Shown: positions 11,437 through 20,814 of the stretch, one piece after another
How the letters are laid out: each line of letters opens with the position of its first letter
How positions within the stretch are numbered: position 1 is the stretch's first letter
NCBI GenBank assembly: GCA_026260175.1
Contig: JAKCWW010007196.1
Coordinates: forward strand, 6,483-30,005
DNA length: 23,523 nucleotides
DNA from: Reticulitermes lucifugus
Taxonomy: Eukaryota; Arthropoda; Insecta; Blattodea; Rhinotermitidae
Reading direction: 5' to 3'
Program-made: the position numbers and the translations under genes
The notes under the pieces: model-generated
What the model saw: the letters and a program-made list of their open reading frames with translations, nothing else
Databases searched by the model: none
Told to the model about the DNA's origin: nothing

Positions 11437-12479
11437 AGAATAGTGTGTGGGACCCAAAGTGACATGGACACAGTGGTGAAGAGAAAATCTCTTGGCCTCG
11501 CTGTAAATAAAACCCTGATTTCTTGGCTCTCCAGCCCACAGCATATCACACACAGATTGAAATGTTCTGGCTGCTATTTTGTCTGAACATGTTTCTGGAC
11601 TTTTAGCTGAGAACAAACATGGCTGTCACAAATGCAAAAAATGTGTGCCAAATTCTTTGACTGACTACTTGAAAAATAACAGAAGAAAAACAATGGAAAA
11701 CTGATGGAAACAGGAAATGTTTGTTATCTAATCAAGGTTTTACTGCAAGAAGGAGTAAAGCTTCACTGTACAATAATACACTGGTTAAAAACAGTCATAC
11801 ATAGCGATGTTCTCTACTTGGTCTGGTCTGAATTTTTGTATTAAACTGTTATGTAGCCAGGTTGTCAGTAAATTAGGATTAGTAAATTAAGTGGAAAAGA
11901 TGTGGATGGATGTAGTCAGGGCCTCAATTCAGGTACTATTCCAGTACTCACGTGGAGGGACTGGTGAAATTCACAAAAACCCCTCGAGACAATCATCATT
12001 CCAGCCAAGACTCAAGGCACCTACCAGATAAAAGTCTGAAGTGTTATTTCTTGGACCAGTTTATTCAATGCCTAGTCTGAAGCTCCATACATAAACATGA
12101 CTTGTGGGCCACATTACTCCACTATATGTTCTAAAATTCGTCACAGCAGCAATTGTCCATTCCTAACCTTTTAAGCACTATGTGCTCTCACATGCTAGAT
12201 CAGCCTCCACTGCTGGGTATTCTGCACACTTCTCATGGTTTCTGTAGGATGACCAGCAGTGTACCATTACCATGACCATGCATACAAGCTATTACAAATT
12301 AGAAGAGTCTTCAATCCACTGCTTAAACCCTTCTATAATGGTACTTAGCAAAACTGCAGTTTTCATATTTTGAAGTAAGATATCCCATTGCATCTGTGTA
12401 TCACTTTGGCTTCCAAACAATGAAAGGCCTTTCAGCCTTAAACACGCTGCCTTTTTATTGCTACCAATATTGTACGGTT

Positions 12480-12534
12480 AAGACGACATGTTCGGCCATG
12501 CTACTTGGTCATTTTCAGGTCATGAAAAATTTTC
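12480..12534 (-). repeat. Repeat terminus with hammerhead-like core, left copy
   Basis: On the minus strand it reads ATGACCTGAAAATGACCAAG, then TAGCATGGCCGAACATGTCG and TCTT. It matches 13267-13321 in the opposite orientation. The layout CTGANRA, short hairpin, GAA(A)C, short stem, GTC resembles the tail of some Penelope-like or other non-LTR elements. Class not established. Confidence 0.5.
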
Positions 12535-13266
12535 AAATATGCATATAGAGGACACCAATGTTTAAATCATGAAGTACAAAATGTATACACACAAAGTTTT
12601 TTAACTAGGGTATGACCATGACATCTCATTCCTTTTACAGTAAATGGTTTAAAATGCTCTCTTTCTGGTTGTGTATTATTTCATTAATGTACATTTGTTT
12701 GCTTTATGCCTTTTTGCTTTAATGCCCCTTACAAAGTTACATGACTTCTTAATTTATGCCCTCTCATTTTCGGTTTAATGTCCTCTGGCTGGTTTACTTG
12801 AATTTATTTAGGTCTTTTTTCTTATGGGAATACCATTTAGGGCATAAAACAAGGCCTTGGTGTATCCTTAATGAAGATCAGATGTGTTCTTTTATTTGAA
12901 ACAAATTAACATGATCACATCCATATGAAGACACTTTGTTATTTATACAACACATGCTGTCACTGTTTTTATCTCGTATGAAGTACTGTCTACTTGTTTG
13001 CTGCTTCAAAGTACTTTGACAGTCTATTTTAATGTGGTTCTTCCTCCTACACTTCTTTATGCTTCACTGCTATGTCCCTCGATAAGTGTACCCTCTATAA
13101 CGGTTTTACAAACCTAGAATAAGAAATGTGTGTTAAACCACTCACTGTAAACAGAACAAGATTTCATCCCTTAGTAAGATTAACCTACGTACATAAATTT
13201 TATGCTTCATAATTTTAACATCTTATACTTTAAATGTAAACAATGATTTCCTTCATGTTCACACCT

Positions 13267-13321
13267 GAGAAGTTTTCAAGACCTGAAGATGGCCAACTAG
13301 CATGGCCAAAACATGTTGTCT
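13267..13321 (+). repeat. Repeat terminus with hammerhead-like core, right copy
   Basis: Reads AAGACCTGAAGATGGCCAAC, then TAGCATGGCCAAAACATGTT and GTCTA. The two TGGCCA blocks can pair as a hairpin, and ACA/TGT form a three-base-pair stem before GTC. Inverted partner of 12480-12534. About 730 bp of AT-rich sequence lies between, without a recognised ORF. Confidence 0.5.
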
Positions 13322-13399
13322 ATAACTATATGACATAAATCAAGGGGCATTTGGCAATGATTTGGACCCACCTCATTTGCAATTTCATTATCTTTAGGC

Positions 13400-13735
13400 T
13401 GCATATTAAACAACTGCTAGCTCAACATAAGGCCCTCCTAAGTTATACATCGCTGCAATCTCCTTGGGAGCTTCTGGATGGTTTCACGGAACCATTCTTT
13501 AGAGGTGTGGTGATACCACTCATGACATCTGCCTGTCCAGTTCCCTTGCACTGTTACAGCTAGACACCCAGCTCAACAAAATACTGCATGCAGATGCTTT
13601 CTCTCCACAAACTGCAGATAACCAACAATGAATATCTGATGGTTTAACACCTTCTTTCCACAGGAACCACGTGGTCCATCTCTGGCTATGATAATCACCT
13701 TCCACTTTGCGACTCTTGTGCATGCATGACAATGG
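13400..13735 (-). pseudogene. Mariner transposase remnant, internally deleted
   Basis: The minus strand encodes a stretch with KEGVKPSDIHCWLSAVCGEK followed by WVSSCNSARELDRQ. This matches the N-terminal HTH region of mariner-type transposases (GVKPSDIHRRL...YGEK...VYEW). It is followed almost at once by EWFRETIQKLPRRLQRCIT, which resembles the C-terminal end of such proteins. The DDE/D catalytic centre is missing, so the copy looks like a deletion derivative. The N-terminal match is good; the C-terminal match is weaker. Confidence 0.6.
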
Positions 13736-14532
13736 CCATGTGGTGGTGGAATGCTGTACTACAACTACACTATCCGATGATAATTTGTGCGATCTTACAG
13801 CTTGTTACTTGCCAAAACAGCAGCCCCTGTCCAAATAATTTCTGAACGCTCTTTGTATATAGTAATGAAGTGTGTGCTTGCAGTTGACAGATCTTTCCTT
13901 GTTTGTAAACCTAAGTAATGATGGCACTCTGGCACATGTAGTAATGAAGAGTTTATCTTCAACAAGCCACAGAAACTGTCAATATATGGACCCAAATGTA
14001 TGCATGTTTGTGGAAAGCAAGAAAGTCTTCAACTGAGATGAAATGTCGTTTTATTTTTATTATTTCACAACCACCCCTTGCAGTTCCTACACCATACAGA
14101 TTTAAATACAAAGATTATACCAGACATCCAATAACAGAATCCAAAGGTTCAACACTGCTGACAATGAACACAATAATGTGTAAGACCTCACAACCCACCT
14201 CCATGAGATCCATTCTACTTATCATCCTCTCATTTAATCCTTTATCTTTGAAGAGGTTTCCCCCACCATACAGGACAAAAATGAAGCAATTCTCAGCTAT
14301 TAGGGGAATTACACTGCACTTATTTACAACAACCAAAGAAAATAATTAAAAACCACAGAATACAATTTCAAAAAAATGTTCTGAACACAGGTTAAAGGAC
14401 TTAGTACAGAGTTAATGCTTTGCCTAATTTTGTAACTTCATTTAAAAATCAGGAAAGAGCCAAACGAAACTCTGCTTTGACAACGGGACAAAAGGTCTCT
14501 CACATTAAGCTTCAGCAATAAGAAACACAGAG

Positions 14533-14776
14533 AGTAAAGATAAAGGTGAAGATGCCCCTGTGCATGCCATCAAGGCCTATGGGGGACTAGAAGTCAACAT
14601 CCTAGTCACTTTACCCAATAGGTATGAGCTCCCAGTACCCATTCAACTGGAGGCTGAGTGGGCCCCAGAACCAGTCTGGACATTTTGGAGAAGAGATAAA
14701 CCTCTTAACCCTATTAGGAGTCAAACAACAATTCCTCAGACATTAGCTCATCGCCTAGCCACTATACTATGATACT
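14533..14776 (-). repeat. tRNA-derived SINE, second copy of related family
   Basis: Same orientation and architecture as the SINE at 815-1125. The minus strand has an A-box-like TAGTGGCTAGGCG (14764-14752) and a B-box-like GTTTGACTCC (14726-14717), then a body ending in the CAGGGGCATCTTCACC region. Shared body features include the GTACTGGGAGCTCATACC block (compare GTACTAGGAATA in the first copy) and the terminal CTTTA-rich end. The copies are strongly diverged, indicating old insertions. Confidence 0.6.
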
Positions 14777-15205
14777 GCACCTCCCAACACAGTAAACCTC
14801 AGGCAAATTTAAGGTTGGAATTTTAAGTTCTTAAAAGCTGATTCTTGGAAGAATACTTCATATCAATCCATTACAGAAACTGTAAAAATTATTTTTGCTA
14901 AAATATTTGATACAAAATATTTCAAAAGAACAGGGGTAACAAAACACAATCTCTCCCCACATTTAGAAAATGAGTGTGTAAGTTCAACGTACTTCAGACT
15001 TAATGCATATGATATCAAGATTGAAGCACAAGAAACACTGAAAGATTCACCATGCTTGGCCATACACCAGAACAAACTGATGTGACACAGTTGGCATGAT
15101 CAATGGCACAACATCACACAGCCATGACTAAAACTTTTACATAACAACCAAGTTATAATGACAGGCAAAACAAAATGGCTTTGGAATATAGATATCAGCC
15201 ATGAA

Positions 15206-15221
15206 CTAACCTAACCTAACC
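15206..15221. repeat. Short CCTAA telomere-type run
   Basis: CTAACCTAACCTAACC is three copies of the complement of TTAGG, the ancestral arthropod telomere repeat. Too short to be a telomere; such interstitial runs are scattered in insect genomes. Confidence 0.7.
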
Positions 15222-15289
15222 ACGTGAATATTGACTACTAAATGAATAATCAACACATTAAACTGATAAACCAATCTGGTAAGCTTTAG

Positions 15290-15480
15290 ATGTGAGGTGA
15301 TCACAGCCATCGGTACTAAGATCACAGTCTGCTAAGATCTGACGCCACACGGTCTGTAGTCCGTCTTAGTCAACAGGGTAATCACTTCTTCTACCCTGAT
15401 GACTGAGACAGCACATTCCCCTTAAACACCAGTACTTATCTACTAGGCTATACAGCTTCACATCCCAGAGGACTGTGATT
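15290..15480 (-). repeat. Possible tRNA-derived repeat
   Basis: On the minus strand TATAGCCTAGTAGATAAG resembles an A-box, and a compositionally distinct body follows (GACTAAGACGGACTACAGAC and CGTGTGGCGTCAGATC). No convincing B-box was found, so this is a weak call. Confidence 0.25.
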
Positions 15481-15864
15481 CAAGTGGTGAGAATTACTGC
15501 AAAACAAATCAACTCAGGCTGCAAGAAAAAAGGAACAAACTAAGTAATATGTACACAAACGAACATAACGGTAAAAAAAAGCAGACAAATAATGATGACT
15601 ACTAGAAAAATAATGTAACTGCCACAATATCAAGAGACTTGTATAGTACCTATATTCAATACAAATTTCACATTCTGAGGTTCTGAATGATATAATAAAG
15701 GTGTTTTAACTTATCAGCCATCAACATAAATAAATTAAGCTTAAAGTCATCTGGGAAGTGCCACTGGCTACATGGCATCATACCTAAGAACATAATCTGG
15801 ACACTCACCATCCTGAAAACTTCAAATACCATCAAAATAAAATTTACGAAGCATTACAGAACAT

Positions 15865-15870
15865 TTTAAT
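15865..15870 (-). terminator. Candidate poly(A) signal for ITFG1
   Basis: ATTAAA on the minus strand about 250 bp past the ITFG1 stop codon; it is the commonest variant signal. I found no AATAAA between it and the stop. The placement gives a plausible short 3' UTR, but no cleavage site is proven. Confidence 0.3.
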
Positions 15871-16115
15871 GTTCCACTGGAAACAGGCAATAGCATTATT
15901 GAAACTTCCAACAGCAGTGTAAATAAATTTATAGAAAACAGTTGGTGCCAGCAATGCTTAAAAACAAACTCACATTCTAAACACATGCCCTAATTTGTAT
16001 GAATGTATGTAAATGAACATAAGACATTTCACTCATATCACAAATGCAGTAGCCCAGAACTTGGTGTGTCAGTTTTCTGGTAAGCCACACTAGATACAAA
16101 CACAGAAATCATGGC

Positions 16116-17924
16116 TCACATAGCATCAAAATGGAATCTGTGGGCTTCCTGCAACTTCTCAATCCGGTCCTCTCGCCTTTCCTTCCAGTACAGAGCACCA
16201 ATGATTGCGATGATAAGGCCACAAGTTCCAGTAAGGGCTACAACACTTAACAAAATCATCTTGCTGGGTGTGATAAACAGCTGGGCACGCCACTTGCTTG
16301 TCTGGTTCAGAGGAGAGGGGATTACTACCATTTGAGAGTTTGGTATTATCTGTGTCCATGCTTTTGACTTCCCAGCTATGCCCACCATTAGTGTATCAAC
16401 AAAATTAGGAGTGCGTCCAAGACCAAACATGGTGTAAGGTAGACCAAGAGAGAAATGAGCAGACTGTGGTAACTGAGCTGTTACTGCCGCGCGTGGTTCT
16501 CCTTCTTGTGTTGTTGTCTTGTATGAGATACTCGGCCCTGGCAAGTTACCACCTCGATCTGTGCCTGTCAAGACCATAACTTTGACAAAGTTGGCATCGT
16601 AGTCCAAAGTGTTTCTAAATGCCTGAACTCTATCTGGACCATATAAAATCACATCCAAAATCCCATCCTGATATAAATCATAAAATGCGCCCATTGTTGT
16701 TTCACTATTCATCGGTGCAAGAGCATCCCCACGCATGGCATATGTTCTACTCAGACCTCCAGACAAACTCTCAACATTCTCTAACAGGAATACTTTTGAA
16801 TGTGAATTCTTCATTGACAATGTGGCCAGAATGTCTGGATACCCATCCATGTTGAAGTCTCCCCCTCGAAAGGTCACCGTGTCTGTGTAAGGACGGCTAT
16901 TGCACCTGTAGAAACCCCATACCTGACCTTCGCTATCCTTCAACACTGGATTCAGGTTGTGCCATTTCTTATTCACATAACCAAACAACGTGCTGTTTCT
17001 GCAAGGGACACAGTCTTTAAAGCCATCAAAACATACTGGCAGCAGATGGTACATTTTTCCAGTTAACTCCAAGTCCAGAAAGAGGGACTGCCCCATTTGA
17101 TCTGTGGTGAGTCCAGCAGGTGGTTCAATTTTTTTGTCAAAGCCCAGTACTCCATCTTTCTTTGGTGTCCAGAGTTCAAAACCAACTTTTGTTGACAGAA
17201 AGAGATCAGTGGTATAGTCCCCATTCAGGTCCAGAAATGCATGTGAATGTGGTGCTCTCAGAGGCTCCTGTTCCTTCAAATGTTCAGGCTGCTCCATGGT
17301 GACTCTATGGGGTGTTTCAGTTCTATTTGCACTGAACAACAGAAATATTCGGGTTCCATTAGTGTCTTCACCAAATAAGTCCACTATCATGTCATGATTG
17401 TAATCAAGTACTAACGGCTGATTTTTCATTCTGTACACGGATGTCACATTGCTGCAGTTAAGGTAGCTCAGCTCTCCCCACAAGATGAAAATATGTGTGA
17501 ATGTATCCTGACCATGCGTATCCACAGCTGTCACCAGAATGTCCAGACGAGCATCACCATCGAAGTTACCAGGAACAATGCTGGTTATATGCATTTTGGA
17601 AAACATGCAACTCAGGTTTTGGCCAGACTGGAGCAAGGGCTCCTGTTCTCTTGCCAACATAACCTCCACAGTATTGGGTTTCCCACGAACCACAAACAAA
17701 TCTGTCAGCTCATCAGAATTGAAATCTCCAAATGCTGCTGGCATTACATCTGTCACCAAGCCAAACACACTACTTGTAACGTTGCCTCCAGCCACCAATG
17801 GGGCAAAGCTTAGCAGAAAAACAATCCATAAGCAATACAATGCTTCTTTAACTTTTCCTTCAAGAAAAGGCAATCTAGTTTCACGATACTTTTGTACTTC
17901 TGTCCTCCATCTTTGAGCACCAGC
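16116..17924 (-). CDS. ITFG1: ITFG1 / TIP / LINKIN homologue, large single coding exon
   Basis: A type I membrane glycoprotein of the FG-GAP family. In vertebrates it is called T-cell immunomodulatory protein; the C. elegans orthologue LINKIN is needed for cell adhesion during collective migration and binds RUVBL1/2. Numbering from Leu at 17873: signal-like hydrophobic stretch about 10-30; FG-GAP/Ca-loop motifs near 48-60 (FGDFNSDELTDLF), 102-112 (GNFDGDARLDI), 157-167, 215-225 (DLNGDYTTDLF), 338-348 (GDFNMDGYPDI) and 398-408 (YDLYQDGILDV); a transmembrane helix about 540-562; and the tail EAHRFHFDAM, which I recall as identical in human. There are several NxS/T sites (31, 86, 139, 142, 172, 183, 293, 523). 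The length matches the 612-residue human protein. The frame is open back to an acceptor TTTCTATTGACAG|GCT at 17925, whose own TGA is the next in-frame stop. No ATG precedes the signal sequence, so the start codon is on an unseen exon. There are no internal introns or frameshifts. The family call is near certain; the N-terminus is unresolved. Confidence 0.93.
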   Translation of the reverse strand, partial: AGAQRWRTEVQKYRETRLPFLEGKVKEALYCLWIVFLLSFAPLVAGGNVTSSVFGLVTDVMPAAFGDFNSDELTDLFVVRGKPNTVEVMLAREQEPLLQSGQNLSCMFSKMHITSIVPGNFDGDARLDILVTAVDTHGQDTFTHIFILWGELSYLNCSNVTSVYRMKNQPLVLDYNHDMIVDLFGEDTNGTRIFLLFSANRTETPHRVTMEQPEHLKEQEPLRAPHSHAFLDLNGDYTTDLFLSTKVGFELWTPKKDGVLGFDKKIEPPAGLTTDQMGQSLFLDLELTGKMYHLLPVCFDGFKDCVPCRNSTLFGYVNKKWHNLNPVLKDSEGQVWGFYRCNSRPYTDTVTFRGGDFNMDGYPDILATLSMKNSHSKVFLLENVESLSGGLSRTYAMRGDALAPMNSETTMGAFYDLYQDGILDVILYGPDRVQAFRNTLDYDANFVKVMVLTGTDRGGNLPGPSISYKTTTQEGEPRAAVTAQLPQSAHFSLGLPYTMFGLGRTPNFVDTLMVGIAGKSKAWTQIIPNSQMVVIPSPLNQTSKWRAQLFITPSKMILLSVVALTGTCGLIIAIIGALYWKERREDRIEKLQEAHRFHFDAM

Positions 17925-18871
17925 CTGTCAATAGAAAGAGGAAAATCCAATTACTTCCAATCTTGGGATATTTTATGCCAACAGTTTGCCTCCTGGCATC
18001 CTACACCTGGGCACTACATTCAAGTGTCTGGTCTGTTTCATGCTGCAGTCACTTTGAAGGAAAGGCCCTCCTAGAAAGAACCCAAACCTATGTAGACATG
18101 GTGGCTGCTGAGATCTGGAAAGCCACTGTCCATCCCTTAGCCAGTGACTTCAGTGCCTGATCTTTCCCACATTCCAAACTAATGCAATATATAAAACTCA
18201 GTTACTCTTAAATTAACCCATTAAAGCAAATTGGTAACTACATTTACCTAACACTAAAAAATACTACATGTTGCTCTCACATGTATTTCATGACTTTCAG
18301 AATAAAAAGCAATTATTTCCATAAAAAAACATGAACAAGTTTGTCTCCATATTGGAGGTCCAGTATGGTTTATGTGAGGTGGAAACTTAATTTTTATATA
18401 TTACTTTAATAACATAAATGGGATACAATGTTAATACTCTAACCAGACACATCATGCCCTGTGCCACATAACAGTAATCAGCACATCTACAGAGAGTATC
18501 TGCAATTGGTTCCCAGAGCACAGCAAGATATGAGCTCACCTACGCTAGGTTAATCAGCTGCGAGTTGAGGTAGTCCAACAGTGCTATAACTCGAGACACT
18601 CACCCAGTTGTGTTTTGTCCCCTCATATAGCTAGCCAGTGTGTGAGAAATGTTCTCTGGTGAGCAAGGAGTGTTCATTTCCAGTACCTCTACAAAGTACA
18701 CGTCATGGAAAACATGCTGATGAAAATTTTGTAAAAAACATCGCATATCAACAATGCCACGTATAAGAACAATATACAAAAGGGGGAAAAATACTGAATC
18801 ACAGGCTTAGTGCTGCACCAAAATAAGAAAAAAACTTGTGTTTTTCTTGAATGATGCATGGTTTACATTAA

Positions 18872-19085
18872 CCTTTAGCCAACTGGGGTGGGTACTTACA
18901 TATTAGCACATGGCTTATAAAAAAAGTATTATTTGAACAGAAGAAGATAAAACTGTGAAATAAATGGCATTTCATAGAAAATAAAACAAGAGATTCTGCT
19001 GAATGTCTTAAAAATGAAGTAAACTTCCCTGCTGCCTTTAATATATAAAATAAATTTCTGGGGGTGTTTTCCTATGTGCATTTGC
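18872..19085. mobile_element. Second copy of the TTAA MITE family, right end diverged
   Basis: Begins after TTAA at 18868-18871 with CCTTTAGCCAAC and follows the 4676-4911 element in the same orientation. Shared blocks include TATTATTTGAACAGAA, AGATAAAA, GGCATTT, AAAATAAAAC and TGTCTTAAAAATG. Similarity fades after about 19085, and no matching right TIR with TTAA was found, so this copy is truncated or belongs to a longer relative. Confidence 0.6.
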
Positions 19086-19233
19086 GTTTGGCAATGCAGA
19101 TCTGTAAAACACTACGCAGCAACGTAATCAGCCAAAACAGGCAGTGTTACACAAACCCCCATGCAGTTTCCTTTACATCGCCTTAAAATGCAGTAGGTAT
19201 GTGCAAAATAACAGGGCCCATGTTTTTTTTTTT

Positions 19234-19234
19234 N
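19234..19234. other. Ambiguous base (N) after a T run
   Basis: A single N follows a run of eleven Ts, marking a sequencing or assembly uncertainty. It lies in intron and affects no called exon. Confidence 0.95.
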
Positions 19235-19544
19235 CAAATTATGACCACTGCATTAAATTAATTATGGTACCATTATTCTGGACATTAACAGCAGAAGGTA
19301 AAATGTAGGCAAATCCACATTACTTGCAAGAAATAATAAGACAATAATTGAAGATAATTAGCTTATATTTCAAGACAAGCTCTACTGTGTGTCAAGAAAT
19401 ATTTTCTGAAGGTGTCTGACCTGCTTAGATTTTGGAAGTTGGCACTCTGAGTCTCTTCTATGAACTAAGGTAAGCTGAACTGTAGGGGATGAATGGACTC
19501 TCCAATACCTGACAGATGCAGACTTTACGGGTTTTAGGTTTTTG

Positions 19545-19745
19545 CAGCAGCGTAGCTGAGGTTTCCATTCTTCTCAGATATGATACCGTGTCACTAGGTA
19601 AACAGTTCCTGATGTTGTGAGACAATGTAGTGGTGTCATCAACCCCTAATGATGACCACTACACTGTCATGAAACATCAGGAACCAATTACCCAGTGATG
19701 TCGCATCACATCCTACAAAAGTGGGAGCCTCATATGCATACTCAG
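19545..19745. repeat. Long fold-back (hairpin) element
   Basis: Two arms of nearly 100 bp (19545-19641 and 19649-19745) are inverted complements around a 7-base centre. Matching blocks include CAGTTCCTGATGTT / AACATCAGGAACC-type, TGTAGTGG / CCACTACA, TCACTAGGTAA / TTACCCAGTGA and TGAGGTTTCC / GGGAGCCTCA. No ORF. Identity is highest toward the centre and decays outward. Confidence 0.8.
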
Positions 19746-19909
19746 TTTGTGATAAAGCGACCATGACAGCTGCCATGCTCAGTGAAAAGATTAAAGACAT
19801 GCTTCGCATACATTAGTAATGTTTAAGAACACCAAACATCTTATATGACAACTCTAAAGCGTTCTGACGATAGTATGTTACACTTAAGATAACAAAATTC
19901 CTTTACTCC

Positions 19910-20625
19910 GACATCTGATAATTCAGAAATCCTGATAATCCGACACCCAACAAGAGCAATCCCAAGACTGGAAGTTTTGCCAACCATAATTTCTGGTACA
20001 CGTATCCATTCCGTGACTATATATTGGATTACCTGGATGTTACATCGCTAGCAAAAATTTTCGTATGTTGGTATTGTCCCACATCCTAGTGGCATCGCAA
20101 GCAACTAGCAAGCTATGCCACTTGTTTGGCGCAATCCATAATGCTACTGTGAATTCTATTTCCAATACATTATATGTGGCACGTGTTACATTTTGTTCAA
20201 GCTGTTATAATGGCTTCAAAAGATTCACAGATGAATAAACAACCTACTCCTGACAAGAGGAAGCACAAAACTTTAACACTTCCACAGAAACTTGAAATAA
20301 TTCAAAGGCTTAAAAGTGGTGAAAATTCAAGAGAGGTTATGGCTTCATACACCATTAGATCGTCAATTATCTATGATACAGAAACAGAAGGAACAAATAA
20401 AAATGTTTCTGGCATGAAGTGAAAGTGTGAAGGACCTTTTCAAGTAACAGACACTGAAAGAGCCAAAATTAGCCCAAGTATAGTGGCAGTAACAAAAAAT
20501 TGCCTGTAAGAACTTAAGCCAGTATAGGTAACATCTGACAAGCCCCAATATCCAACAATTCGGCACCTGTACAGTCCTGTGTGTGCCGAATTACTGGAAT
20601 TTTGCTATATTACTGGATTTCTGGG
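19910..20625 (+). mobile_element. Tigger-type (pogo) element remnant, shortened
   Basis: The left end near 19910-19948 contains TGATAATTCAGAAATCCTGA and TAATCCGACACC. The right end (20580-20625), reverse-complemented, reads AAATCCAGTAATATAGC and CCAGTAATTCGGCACAC, an imperfect TIR typical of insect Tigger elements (TAATCCGACA). Between them lies the start of a transposase. At about 716 bp the element has lost most of its coding region. Confidence 0.65.
20210..20422 (+). pseudogene. Tigger/jerky-like transposase N-terminal fragment
   Basis: An ATG at 20210 opens a 70-codon frame starting MASKDSQMNKQ, with KRKHKTLTLPQKLEIIQRLK and SGENSREVMASYTI. This is the CENP-B/psq-type helix-turn-helix found at the start of Tigger and jerky-like DDE proteins (KRK...L..KLEII..LE.GES...VA..Y.I..STI.DI). 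It ends at TGA after NVSGMK. The following bases still resemble the family (KEPKLAQV-like) but are out of frame or stopped. No DDE domain remains. Confidence 0.75.
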
Positions 20626-20814
20626 CAATGTCCACCTTCTAGTATTCCGAAAAGAAATATCATTTCAGACATGTGAGAGGTAGGGAGGCACCTACTCAGT
20701 TGTGTCTGATAGAAAGACCTGATCTCAAGCTCATGACAACTAGTCAACTAAATGTCTGTTAACACCTAGGATCATGTTCTGTCACCCAGAAGATAATGAA
20801 AAATGTATTTATAT

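Noticed and set aside
14863-15075. Minus-strand ORF of 70 codons near the telomere-type run
   Set aside because: Hydrophobic-looking by composition only; no motif and no splice or start support.
16619-16855. Plus-strand ORFs opposite ITFG1
   Set aside because: They are shadows of the strongly coding minus-strand frame.
18542-18640. First coding exon of ITFG1 ending at GTAG|GTGAGC or CTGG|GTGAGT
   Set aside because: The first ends on TAG in the needed phase. The second has an ATG (ATGAGGGGACAAAACAC) but joins in the wrong phase for the ITFG1 frame.
19610-19690. Active hammerhead ribozyme in the fold-back element
   Set aside because: CTAATGA...GAAAC is present but no GUH cleavage site or closing stem could be placed.
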